Of a stretch of DNA of 8,182 bases, positions 1 to 7,026 are shown one piece after another (within the stretch, counting starts at the first letter, position 1; each line of letters begins with the position of its first letter). The DNA lies in the NCBI GenBank assembly GCA_004525335.1, contig SPCL01000092.1, forward strand, positions 1 through 8,182, read 5' to 3'. Under the pieces are notes generated by a model. It saw only the letters and a list, made by a program, of their open reading frames with translations. It searched no databases and was not told the origin of the DNA. This stretch comes from Thermodesulfobacteriales bacterium (GTDB lineage: Bacteria > Desulfobacterota_D > UBA1144 > Nemesobacterales > UBA2774). The position numbers and the translations under genes are program-made.

Positions 1-594
1 CAGGATGTAATTACCAGAGACAATGTCTCGGTAAAGGTAAATGCGGTCGTTTATTTCCGTGTTGTAGACCCGATTAAAGCAGTCATACAGGTTGAAAATT
101 TTCTCTATGCAACATCTCAATTGGCTCAGACAACCCTAAGGAGTGTTTTAGGACAGGTCGAGCTTGATGAACTCCTTGCAGAGAGAGAGAAGCTAAACAT
201 GAAACTTCAGGATGTTTTAGATAGACAGACGGATGCCTGGGGAATAAAAGTTACATTGGTTGAACTCAAGTATGTTGACCTTCCAGATGATATGAAGCAG
301 ATCATGGCCCGGCAAGCAGAAGCTGAAAGAGAAAGAAGAGCTAAAATCATTAGCGCAGAAGGAGAATTCCAGGCAGCGGCGAAATTGACCGAAGCCGCTG
401 AGATCCTTGGACAGAGTCCAATGGCGCTTCAGCTAAGATTCCTTCAGACCTTAACTGAGATGTCCAGCAATCAAAGCTCAATAATAGTATTCCCGCTCCC
501 GCTTGATCTCTTAAGACCGTTTTATGAAAAAGCGCTTCCTAAGATTGTAAAAAATATCCCGGAAGACCCTTTTAGCGGTAAAGGCGGCAATTAA
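1..594 (+). CDS. Slipin / stomatin-like SPFH (band 7) protein, 5'-truncated by window edge
   Basis: The reading frame is open from base 1 and ends at TAA 592-594, giving 197 residues of the C-terminal part. The N-terminal membrane anchor and the start of the SPFH domain lie upstream of the window. Visible hallmarks are a QDVITRDNVSV strand, the VVYFRVVDP strand, LYATSQLAQTTLRSVLG and the LDELLAERE segment typical of slipins. After these comes an Ala/Glu/Arg-rich helical stretch (about bases 300-400, RQAEAERERRAKI...AEGEFQAA) that forms the oligomerising coiled coil in this family. The C-terminus carries the conserved IIVFPLPLDLL. Family members assemble into ring or cage-like membrane microdomain scaffolds and are often encoded next to an NfeD-type protein, which would have to be upstream here. 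A TTG at 121 is internal and is not the start. The binding-protein gene follows after 32 nt with no visible terminator, so read-through is possible. The family call is very secure; the cellular role is not known. Confidence 0.95.
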   Translation, partial: QDVITRDNVSVKVNAVVYFRVVDPIKAVIQVENFLYATSQLAQTTLRSVLGQVELDELLAEREKLNMKLQDVLDRQTDAWGIKVTLVELKYVDLPDDMKQIMARQAEAERERRAKIISAEGEFQAAAKLTEAAEILGQSPMALQLRFLQTLTEMSSNQSSIIVFPLPLDLLRPFYEKALPKIVKNIPEDPFSGKGGN

Positions 595-626
595 TCCTGA
601 AAAAACGAAACTGAAAAAGTACAAAC

Positions 627-2303
627 ATGGAGAAGAATTTGTTAAGACTTATACTTATAACCATTCTAAATATTGCTATAGCAACGGCCCTGATTTCATG
701 CAGCTCAGAAAACGATAATTCCCAAAGCGCAGAAGAGTCGCCACAAGAACAAACATCTACCGAAACTAGCTCGGTCTCAGATCCGGTTGATGGCGACTGG
801 CTGATTTATCACCTAAGCGCTGAGCCTGCAACGCTAAACCCTATCACTGCAACAGATGCCTATGAAGGGACAGTGAATAACGGGAAAATTTACGAAACGT
901 TAATTGAAAGAAATAACGAGACGCTTGAGTTAGAACCGCTCCTTGCTGAGTCCTGGGAAGTTTCAGAGGACAAACTAAAATATACTTTCAAAATTAGAGA
1001 AGGTATCAAATGGCATGACGGAGCTCCCTTTACCTCTGAAGACGTTGTATTTTCCTACAAAACTATAATGAATCCTAAAGTGGACAGCCCGCAGCTAAGG
1101 AGCTATTTTCAGGAAATAAGAGATGTAAAAGCACTTGATGAGCTTAGGGTTGAATTCACTTATGCTAGACCATACTTCCTTGCGCTTGAGTTCTGCGGAG
1201 GAATGCCAATAGTGCCCAAGCACATATTCGACAATGGGGATTTCAACACCAACCCCGCCGGCAGAGATCCGATTGGAACAGGTCCTTATAAATTTGTAAA
1301 ATGGTCTACGGGAAGAGAGATTGTCATTGAAAAAAATGCCGATTACTGGGGAGAAAAACCAAAGCTAGATAAAGTTATTTTTAAAATAATAACGGACCAG
1401 ACAGTCGCATTTCAGGTATTAAAACGTAAAGATTTAGACGTATCAGGACTAACCCCAATTCAGTGGGAAAGACAAACTAGCTCCCCGGCATTTAAAGAGA
1501 GCTTTGATAAATTAAGCTATTTTACGCCTAACTACAGCTATATAGGGTGGAACTCCAAACGGCCTTTCTTTGCCGATAAACAGGTAAGAACCGCTATGAC
1601 CCATCTTGTGAACAGGGAACTCATTCTTGATAAAATCCTCTACAATCTTGGCGCTATCGTAACAAACCCGTTTTACATAAATAGCCCTGAATATGATAAG
1701 TCCATCAAACCTCTGGACTACAATCCGGCAAAAGCTGAAGAACTCTTAAAAGAAGCCGGTTGGGTAGATCATGACGGTGACGGAATAAGAGATAAAGACG
1801 GGGTCAAATTTGCATTTGAATTCCTTATCCCCGGAGGCTCTGAAACAGGGGAGAAGATCGCAACCATATTGAAAGAAGAACTGGACAATATGGGTATCCA
1901 AATGGATATCAGAAAAACTGAGTGGGCAGTATTTACGGCCAGATTAAATGAGAGAAATTTCGATGCAGTTACACTTGCATGGTCTATGGGAGTAGAGTCA
2001 GACCCTTATCAAATATGGAGCTCAACTCAAGCCGAAAGCGGCTCTAATTTTATAGGCTTTAAAAATGAAGAGGCTGACAAATTAATAGAAGAAGCCAGAA
2101 CCGAGTTTGACCGCGATAAGAGAAAGAAGCTTTATACAAGATTTGCAGAGATTGTCCACAACGAGCAGCCTTATACATTTCTCTACTGCAGAAAATCTAC
2201 CGTAGCGGTTAATAAGAGGTTTGAAAATGTAGTAGTTTATCCATTGGGAATAGACCCTGTAGAGTGGCATGTTCCGCTACCTCTTCAAGTTTACAGCGAA
2301 TAA
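627..2303 (+). CDS. Peptide/oligopeptide ABC transporter substrate-binding lipoprotein (SBP family 5, DppA/OppA-like)
   Basis: This 558-residue protein has a hydrophobic signal peptide (about residues 5-24) ending in a lipobox LISC. Cys25 is the predicted lipidation site, followed by an acidic/Ser-rich linker to about residue 55. The mature part reads as a family 5 extracellular solute-binding protein: LNPI near the start, the ESWEVSEDKLKYTFKIREG and KWHDGAPFTSEDVVFSY signature (about residues 111-150), DPIGTGPYKFVKW, and a C-terminal lobe with LAWSMGVESDPYQIW. These proteins bind peptides or related solutes and hand them to the cognate permease; specificity cannot be read here. Residues 381-389 form a DxDxDGxxD loop resembling a calcium-binding EF-hand loop, a feature seen in a number of family 5 binding proteins. 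The ATG start has only A-rich sequence upstream and no clear Shine-Dalgarno, but it gives a proper signal peptide. Cognate permeases and ATPases follow downstream on the same strand. Confidence 0.93.
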   Translation: MEKNLLRLILITILNIAIATALISCSSENDNSQSAEESPQEQTSTETSSVSDPVDGDWLIYHLSAEPATLNPITATDAYEGTVNNGKIYETLIERNNETLELEPLLAESWEVSEDKLKYTFKIREGIKWHDGAPFTSEDVVFSYKTIMNPKVDSPQLRSYFQEIRDVKALDELRVEFTYARPYFLALEFCGGMPIVPKHIFDNGDFNTNPAGRDPIGTGPYKFVKWSTGREIVIEKNADYWGEKPKLDKVIFKIITDQTVAFQVLKRKDLDVSGLTPIQWERQTSSPAFKESFDKLSYFTPNYSYIGWNSKRPFFADKQVRTAMTHLVNRELILDKILYNLGAIVTNPFYINSPEYDKSIKPLDYNPAKAEELLKEAGWVDHDGDGIRDKDGVKFAFEFLIPGGSETGEKIATILKEELDNMGIQMDIRKTEWAVFTARLNERNFDAVTLAWSMGVESDPYQIWSSTQAESGSNFIGFKNEEADKLIEEARTEFDRDKRKKLYTRFAEIVHNEQPYTFLYCRKSTVAVNKRFENVVVYPLGIDPVEWHVPLPLQVYSE

Positions 2304-2353
2304 GGGGACTATCTAAAAGCTTTCAAGAGTTTAGGTTATTTTCCGCATCCATT

Positions 2354-2412
2354 TTAACAAATGCAACTATTTGGGTATAAAATTAGTCTTATTATAGTAT
2401 TAAGCCTATAAT
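2354..2412 (+). promoter_or_regulatory. Candidate sigma70-type promoter(s) for the permease/ATPase genes
   Basis: The 130-nt gap between the binding protein and the first permease contains TTAACA (2354-2359) and TATAAA (2376-2381), separated by 16 nt. Each differs from the consensus hexamer at one position. An overlapping weaker pair is TTGGGT (2371-2376) and TATAGT (2393-2398), also 16 nt apart. A perfect TATAAT lies at 2407-2412 but lacks a good -35 partner. The region is AT-rich, so chance matches are possible. Placement just before a tightly packed four-gene run supports a real promoter. No clear operator is visible. Confidence 0.45.
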
Positions 2413-2427
2413 ATTGTTCCAACGACC

Positions 2428-2431
2428 GGAG
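2428..2431 (+). promoter_or_regulatory. Closely spaced Shine-Dalgarno (GGAG) of the first permease
   Basis: GGAG ends only two bases before the ATG at 2434, which is unusually close. The start is still favoured because the protein opens with the standard N-terminus of this permease family, a short basic leader followed directly by the first membrane helix. Initiation may therefore be inefficient. Confidence 0.4.
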
Positions 2432-2433
2432 CT

Positions 2434-3435
2434 ATGAGAGACTATATATTTAAAAGACTGCTGCTGCTTATTCCCACACTTTTCGGTATAACTCTCATCA
2501 CGTTCTTTATAATTCAATTGGCTCCCGGCAATCCTGTAGAGAGAAAACTCCAGCTAGACCAGGGAATTCAGGCCGAGGCAATCACACAGCAGATCGTAGA
2601 GGAAACAAAGAAACTCTACGGTCTGGATAAGCCTATATATGTGAGATACGGGATATGGTTAAAACAGATAGTCACTCTAGACTTTGGACGCTCATACAAA
2701 GACCACCGTCCTGTTATAAATAAAATAGCTGAAAGAATTCCGATCACGCTCACACTCAACATAATTTCAATCATACTAATATATTTGATCGCAATTCCTA
2801 TAGGAGTATATTCAGCAGTTTCGCACGGCAGATTCTCAGAGCGTATCAGTACGTTCTTCTTATTTATTCTATATTCCATACCCAGCTTCTGGATGGCAAT
2901 GATATTGATCTTCTTCCTTGGGGGAGGGGATTATTGGGACCTGTTCCCAGTGTACGGGATACTCTCTCCAGGGGCGGAGAACTATCCGTTTTTTCCGAAA
3001 GCTATTAATTTTTTATGGCACATCGCGCTTCCGGTATTTTGTCTCACATACGGAAGCCTTGCCTATCTATCAAGATTCCAAAAAGGCAGCCTCCTAGAAG
3101 TGCTCAGAGAAGATTTCGTTAGAACGGCAACTGCAAAGGGGCTACCAAGGCATAAAGTAATTCTAGAACATGCTCTCAGAAATGCGCTGATTCCCATAAT
3201 TACAATACTTGCAGGAATTCTTCCGGCCATGATAGGTGGAAGCGTAATTATCGAGAGTATTTTCTCAATCCCTGGTATAGGACAGTTAGGTTTTGAATCG
3301 GTTCTGTCGCGCGACTATCCGGTCATTATGGCGATTGCCACAATTTCAGCTGTGCTGACTTTATTCGGAATCCTGATCGCTGATCTTATATATGTACTAG
3401 TTGATCCCAGAATTAGCTTTGAGGCCAAAAAGTGA
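2434..3435 (+). CDS. Peptide ABC transporter permease, first subunit (DppB/OppB family, YejB-like)
   Basis: This 333-residue inner-membrane permease has about six predicted helices, near residues 9-30, 107-130, 140-165, 193-214, 254-277 and 297-323. The N-terminus (KRLLLLIPTLFGITLITFF, then QLAPGNPVE) is diagnostic of the DppB/OppB family. The cytoplasmic EAA coupling loop that contacts an ATPase begins at Arg230 (RTATAKGLPRHKVILEHALRNA). Several segments look closer to my recollection of the E. coli YejB type than to DppB: the DYWDLFPVYG stretch (166-175), NFLWHIALPV (192-201), SRDYPV and a C-terminal LVDPRISFE. The gene's stop overlaps the GTG start of the second permease by 4 nt (GTGA), which implies translational coupling. 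It should form the translocation pore as a heterodimer with that protein. The permease call is very secure; the Yej-like assignment rests on remembered sequences and is moderate. Confidence 0.95.
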   Translation: MRDYIFKRLLLLIPTLFGITLITFFIIQLAPGNPVERKLQLDQGIQAEAITQQIVEETKKLYGLDKPIYVRYGIWLKQIVTLDFGRSYKDHRPVINKIAERIPITLTLNIISIILIYLIAIPIGVYSAVSHGRFSERISTFFLFILYSIPSFWMAMILIFFLGGGDYWDLFPVYGILSPGAENYPFFPKAINFLWHIALPVFCLTYGSLAYLSRFQKGSLLEVLREDFVRTATAKGLPRHKVILEHALRNALIPIITILAGILPAMIGGSVIIESIFSIPGIGQLGFESVLSRDYPVIMAIATISAVLTLFGILIADLIYVLVDPRISFEAKK

Positions 3436-4436
3436 GTGAGACCAAGAGCGTAGGATATTGGGGGAGCGTTTGGCAGAAATTAAAAAAAGACAAGCTTGCG
3501 ATGGCGGCACTAATAATTGTTTTGGTTCTTTTTGGAGTAGCCATATTTCAGAACTTCCTTGCCGGCAATAAGCCTATAATTCTCAAATACCAAAACGAAT
3601 ATTACTTCCCGGTCCTCTTTAGATATAACAAATTTTTCGGAACCGATTTCAAGCAGCTGGATATAAATTCAACAAAAGGAGATTTTGCGATCTTCCCTCC
3701 AGTCAGATTTAGCCCTACAGAAAATGACTTATTATCAGTACTAATCCCACCGTCCAAGGAGCATCTGTTTGGAACGGATGATAGAGGTCGAGATGTATTA
3801 AGCCGCATGATTCATGGTGCACGAATATCACTCTCCATTGGATTCGTAGCTGTGGGCATAGCTGCGATTATCGGAATATTATTAGGCGGTATAGCCGGAT
3901 ACTATGGGGGAAGTGTTGATTTTATAGTGTCCAGGCTTTTTGAAGTAATGATGACGTTCCCGGTCTTCTTTCTAATTCTTACGATATTGGCATTCAGAGA
4001 CCCAAGCATTTATAACATAATGATCGTGATTGGGGCTACTAGCTGGACAGGAATTGCTCGGCTCATAAGGGCACAGTTTCTCCAGTTAAGACAATTTGAT
4101 TATGTAGATGCGGCAGTGGCGCTTGGAGGAAACGACTGGAGAGTGATGATGAAGCATATGCTCCCCAACTCTCTTGCTCCTGTATTGGTTGATATTTCTT
4201 TCGGAATATCAGGGGCAATATTAGTAGAATCCGGGCTTAGTTTTTTAGGGTTCGGAGTACCTCCGCCTGAGCCAAGCTGGGGGGATATACTCTCACAGTC
4301 TCAGAGATATGTGGATTTCGCATGGTGGCTTGTCCTATTTCCCGGTGCGGCTATATTTGTAACTGTTACTTCATTTAACCTTCTAGGAGAAGGGTTTAGA
4401 AACGCAATTGACCCCAAGTTTTTGGGAAGTGAATAA
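3432..4436 (+). CDS. Peptide ABC transporter permease, second subunit (DppC/OppC family with a YejE-like periplasmic insert)
   Basis: This 334-residue permease starts at GTG, with GAGG at 3421-3424 seven bases upstream, and overlaps the previous gene by 4 nt. It has an N-terminal cytoplasmic segment and a first helix at about residues 22-44. A long extracytoplasmic segment (about 45-110) then precedes the family landmark HLFGTDDRGRDVLSR (111-125). The core follows: helices from about residue 130, GGIAGYYGG, and an EAA loop starting near Tyr224 (YVDAAVALGG...HMLPNSLAP). SGLSFLGFGVPPPEPSWGDIL is followed by the last helix and a LLGEGFRNAIDPK ending. Ordinary DppC/OppC proteins usually have a shorter loop after the first helix. 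The insert here resembles that of YejE: a KP...KY...YYFPV...Y pattern followed by PPVRFSP. The protein pairs with the upstream permease to form the channel. Confidence 0.95.
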   Translation: MSETKSVGYWGSVWQKLKKDKLAMAALIIVLVLFGVAIFQNFLAGNKPIILKYQNEYYFPVLFRYNKFFGTDFKQLDINSTKGDFAIFPPVRFSPTENDLLSVLIPPSKEHLFGTDDRGRDVLSRMIHGARISLSIGFVAVGIAAIIGILLGGIAGYYGGSVDFIVSRLFEVMMTFPVFFLILTILAFRDPSIYNIMIVIGATSWTGIARLIRAQFLQLRQFDYVDAAVALGGNDWRVMMKHMLPNSLAPVLVDISFGISGAILVESGLSFLGFGVPPPEPSWGDILSQSQRYVDFAWWLVLFPGAAIFVTVTSFNLLGEGFRNAIDPKFLGSE

Positions 4437-4442
4437 ATCAAC

Positions 4443-5429
4443 ATGGATAACGTTCTGGAAATAAAAGACTTAAGAATCTCCTTTGCTTCAGATGGAAAGA
4501 GGGTGGAAGTAGTAGGGGGAATATCTATCAATGTTCCTAAGGGCAAAATCATTGGCGTGGTAGGAGAGAGCGGGTGCGGCAAAACAGTAACGGCACTATC
4601 TGTTATGAGACTTATACCTGAGCCTCCCGGAAAAATTGATAGTGGAGAGATAATCTTTGACGGCGCTGATTTACTTCACTATTCAGACCGTGACATGCGC
4701 TCAATAAGAGGAAACAGAATCTCTATGATCTTTCAGGAACCTATTAGCTCGCTTAATCCGGTTTTTACTGTGGGCAATCAAATAGAGGAGGCGCTATCGA
4801 CTCACCTGAACCTATCAAAACAAGAGCGGAAAGAAAGGGTCTTAGAGTTGCTAACACTAGTCGGCATTCCGGCGCCACAAAGAAGGATGCACAACTACCC
4901 GCATGAAATGAGCGGTGGAATGTCACAGCGAGTTATGATAGCCATGGCTCTTGCTTGTAATCCGGAAGTGTTAATAGCGGATGAGCCAACAACGGCGCTT
5001 GATGTAACAATACAGGCTGGGATATTGGAGCTAATAAATGATTTGAGAGTTAAAATGGGAATGGCTGTGCTGCTAATTACTCACGATCTTGGAATAATCG
5101 CAGAAGTAGCAGATGAAGTATATGTAATGTATGCAGGGAAAGTTGTTGAGCATGGATATACAGCTGACATCTTCAGAGAACCGCATCATCCATATACAGT
5201 TGGCCTTCTTAATTCAGTCCCGGGTCTTCAAGAGAATAAAGAAATGCTAAATGCAATACCGGGAGTTGTACCCAGTCCGGACAATTTCCCAGACGGATGC
5301 AGATTCCAGGACCGCTGTCCGCTGGTAATCGATAAATGCAGAACGGATGAACCACTTCTAGAACAAGTTGGGAATGCTCACACAGCTGCTTGCTGGAGAA
5401 GAGCTGAAGTAAAAAAAATAGAGAACTAA
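4443..5429 (+). CDS. Peptide ABC transporter ATP-binding protein, first ATPase (DppD/OppD family)
   Basis: This 328-residue cytoplasmic ATPase has all catalytic motifs intact: Walker A GESGCGKT (41-48), Q-loop Gln98 in FQEP, signature MSGGM (156-160), Walker B VLIADE (176-181), D-loop TALD (184-187) and switch His214 in ITHD. The MSGGM signature instead of LSGGQ is normal for the DppD/OppD branch. The C-terminal oligopeptide/dipeptide transporter extension carries four cysteines (286, 292, 299, 317) in the C-x5-C-x6-C-x17-C arrangement. In DppD/OppD homologues this region has been described as holding an iron-sulfur cluster; binding here is inference. The gene begins 6 nt after the second permease and ends 1 nt before the second ATPase. 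It should form an ATPase heterodimer with the next protein to power uptake. Gene order and signature type support the DppD-like assignment. Confidence 0.95.
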   Translation: MDNVLEIKDLRISFASDGKRVEVVGGISINVPKGKIIGVVGESGCGKTVTALSVMRLIPEPPGKIDSGEIIFDGADLLHYSDRDMRSIRGNRISMIFQEPISSLNPVFTVGNQIEEALSTHLNLSKQERKERVLELLTLVGIPAPQRRMHNYPHEMSGGMSQRVMIAMALACNPEVLIADEPTTALDVTIQAGILELINDLRVKMGMAVLLITHDLGIIAEVADEVYVMYAGKVVEHGYTADIFREPHHPYTVGLLNSVPGLQENKEMLNAIPGVVPSPDNFPDGCRFQDRCPLVIDKCRTDEPLLEQVGNAHTAACWRRAEVKKIEN

Positions 5430-5430
5430 T

Positions 5431-6399
5431 ATGTCAGTAAAAGAACTTATAAAAATTGAAAAACTAAAAAAATACTTCCCAATTAAATCTGGGATTATTT
5501 CCAGGGTCTCAAACTATGTAAAAGCCGTGGATGGGATCGACCTTTCTATTCCAGAGGGCCAAACAATAGGGCTTGTAGGTGAGAGTGGATGCGGCAAAAC
5601 AACTCTTGGAAAAACAATCCTCAAACTGCTTGAGCCCACAAGTGGAGAGATTATATTTGAGAATAATAATATAACTCACTTGTCCGCATCTAAAATGAGA
5701 CCTTTCAGACGGGAAATGCAAATTGTATTTCAAGACCCATACGGCTCTCTTAATCCGCGAATGAAGGTTGAAAGTATAGTGTCAGAGGGACTGGTCATCC
5801 ATAACATACTATCGGGAAAAGACAGAAAGGACTTTATTCGAGAGTTAATGAGGACTGTCGGTCTTAGAGAAGATGCGCTCTCACGTTATCCCCATGAGTT
5901 TAGTGGTGGTCAGAGGCAACGAATAGCTATTGCAAGGGCACTAGCACTTAAACCAAAGTTTATAGTTTGCGATGAACCCATTTCAGCGCTTGATGTATCA
6001 GTTCAAGCACAAATCATTAATCTTTTTATCGAACTCCAAGAAAAATTTAAACTAACATATCTATTTATATCCCATGATCTTAGAGTTGTAAGGCATATAA
6101 GTGATAAAGTAGCAGTAATGTATTTAGGAAAAATAGTCGAGATATCACCGAGCAAGGAGTTATATAAGAATCCGCTACATCCATATACCCAAATATTGAT
6201 CTCATGTGTTCCTATAGCTGATCCGAGCAGGAAAAGGGTGAAGACTGTATTAAAAGGGGATGTACCAAGCCCTATAAACCCGCCTTTTGGATGCAGCTTC
6301 CATCCCAGATGCCCCATTGCGGTGGAAAAATGTAAAACAGTTGAACCTGAGCTTCGTGATGTCGGCAGTGATCACCTTGTTTCATGCCACTTAGTCTAA
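5431..6399 (+). CDS. Peptide ABC transporter ATP-binding protein, second ATPase (DppF/OppF family)
   Basis: This 322-residue ATPase has Walker A GESGCGKTT (50-58), Q-loop Gln101 in FQDP, signature FSGGQRQR (157-164), Walker B FIVCDE (177-182), SALD D-loop (185-188) and switch His215 in ISHD. The opening KLKKYFPIKSG and the VKAVDGIDLSI strand are typical of the DppF/OppF branch. The C-terminal extension repeats the four-cysteine pattern of its partner with identical spacing (288, 294, 301, 319). The start codon follows the stop of the first ATPase after a single base, so translation is probably coupled; the Shine-Dalgarno is weak (an AGAG-type sequence within the end of the previous gene). The protein is the second half of the nucleotide-binding dimer. 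No clear terminator hairpin follows it. Confidence 0.95.
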   Translation: MSVKELIKIEKLKKYFPIKSGIISRVSNYVKAVDGIDLSIPEGQTIGLVGESGCGKTTLGKTILKLLEPTSGEIIFENNNITHLSASKMRPFRREMQIVFQDPYGSLNPRMKVESIVSEGLVIHNILSGKDRKDFIRELMRTVGLREDALSRYPHEFSGGQRQRIAIARALALKPKFIVCDEPISALDVSVQAQIINLFIELQEKFKLTYLFISHDLRVVRHISDKVAVMYLGKIVEISPSKELYKNPLHPYTQILISCVPIADPSRKRVKTVLKGDVPSPINPPFGCSFHPRCPIAVEKCKTVEPELRDVGSDHLVSCHLV

Positions 6400-6413
6400 A
6401 ATAATCATATGAC

Positions 6414-6441
6414 TTGCAAATGAGCAATCTTGTATTATTAT
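6414..6441 (+). promoter_or_regulatory. Candidate promoter for the yceD-rpmF-fabD block
   Basis: The 69-nt gap after the last ATPase holds TTGCAA (6414-6419) and TATTAT (6436-6441), separated by 16 nt. The -35 matches consensus at four of six positions and the -10 at five of six. The position fits a change from transporter genes to housekeeping genes. The gap is very AT-rich, so the match could be chance. Confidence 0.35.
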
Positions 6442-6468
6442 TAAGCCCAAATAATCTTTAATATTGAG

Positions 6469-7002
6469 ATGATATCAACAAAAGCAATGGTACTACGTGT
6501 ATCCGATCTTGCAGAAGACGGGGTACATATTGAAACATTAGAAGAGCCTGAGTGGCTTGTGAATCTGCCTGAGCTCTGGTCTGGAAGCGGTGTATTAACG
6601 CTTCTATCAAAAATCGGGATAGATTTACAGGTAACGAAAGTACTTAAAGAAGTAAGTGTAATAGGCAATGTCCGGCTTTCAATTCAGTCTCCATGTTCAA
6701 GGTGCGTAGAACCTGTTAAAATAGAGCTTAATCCTGAGGTAAGCCTTGTTCTTTCACCTGGCGACAAAATCGGGGGGCAGGATCTCAGCCTTGATCATGA
6801 AACATATCAAGGTGAGGAAGTAGACTTAAGTAACTACATAAGAGAGCAGGTGGCAATTTCATTGCCTGTAAAGGTTGTTTGTAGTGAGGACTGTAAGGGT
6901 TTATGCGCAACATGCGGCACAAACCTAAACAAAGATTCTTGTGACTGTGAGAAGGATCAAGTTGATCCTAGGTTTGCGATATTAAAAGATCTAAAAATAT
7001 GA
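6469..7002 (+). CDS. yceD: DUF177 / YceD family protein (23S rRNA accumulation, L32-linked)
   Basis: This 177-residue protein was identified from its N-terminal LRVSDLAEDGVHIE and PEWL pattern, the central CSRC motif (Cys76, Cys79) and a Cys-rich C-terminal part (138, 142, 146, 149, 158, 160; LCATCGTNLN). It ends in the family's DPRFAILKDL signature and sits immediately upstream of rpmF, the classic location. YceD/DUF177 is linked to accumulation of large-subunit rRNA, and its widespread pairing with rpmF suggests a role in 50S assembly. The multiple cysteines suggest zinc binding in this variant, which is inference. The start is uncertain: ATG 6469 has only GAG directly against it. ATG 6487 would remove six residues and match the usual start of the family (Met-Val-Leu-Arg-Val-Ser-Asp) but also lacks a clear Shine-Dalgarno. 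rpmF follows after 24 nt. Confidence 0.88.
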   Translation: MISTKAMVLRVSDLAEDGVHIETLEEPEWLVNLPELWSGSGVLTLLSKIGIDLQVTKVLKEVSVIGNVRLSIQSPCSRCVEPVKIELNPEVSLVLSPGDKIGGQDLSLDHETYQGEEVDLSNYIREQVAISLPVKVVCSEDCKGLCATCGTNLNKDSCDCEKDQVDPRFAILKDLKI

Positions 7003-7026
7003 AAACAATATAGGGAGATTTAAACA

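Noticed and set aside
121..594. TTG at 121 as the start of a short stand-alone protein
   Set aside because: The frame is open back to base 1 and encodes conserved slipin sequence upstream of this codon, so the gene simply enters from outside the window.
2082..2270. Minus-strand open frame opposite the binding-protein gene
   Set aside because: It lies wholly inside a strongly supported gene, has no recognisable domain and no independent start signals.
2312..2345. Possible terminator after the binding protein (CTAAA...TTTAG with an inner CTT...AAG)
   Set aside because: The stem is short, AT-only in its outer arms and interrupted, and the following T-run is weak. It is not convincing as an intrinsic terminator.
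4301..4582. Minus-strand open frame spanning the permease-ATPase junction
   Set aside because: It covers conserved coding sequence of two genuine genes on the other strand; its low-complexity Pro/Thr/Ser composition is typical of a shadow frame.
6003..6317. 104-residue minus-strand open frame inside the second ATPase
   Set aside because: It mirrors the conserved ATPase C-terminal region and shows no motif of its own.
6400..6468. Possible terminator after the last ATPase
   Set aside because: Only weak AT-rich inverted repeats (AATAAT/ATTATT and TTGC/GCAA) are visible, with no GC-rich stem or T-tract.
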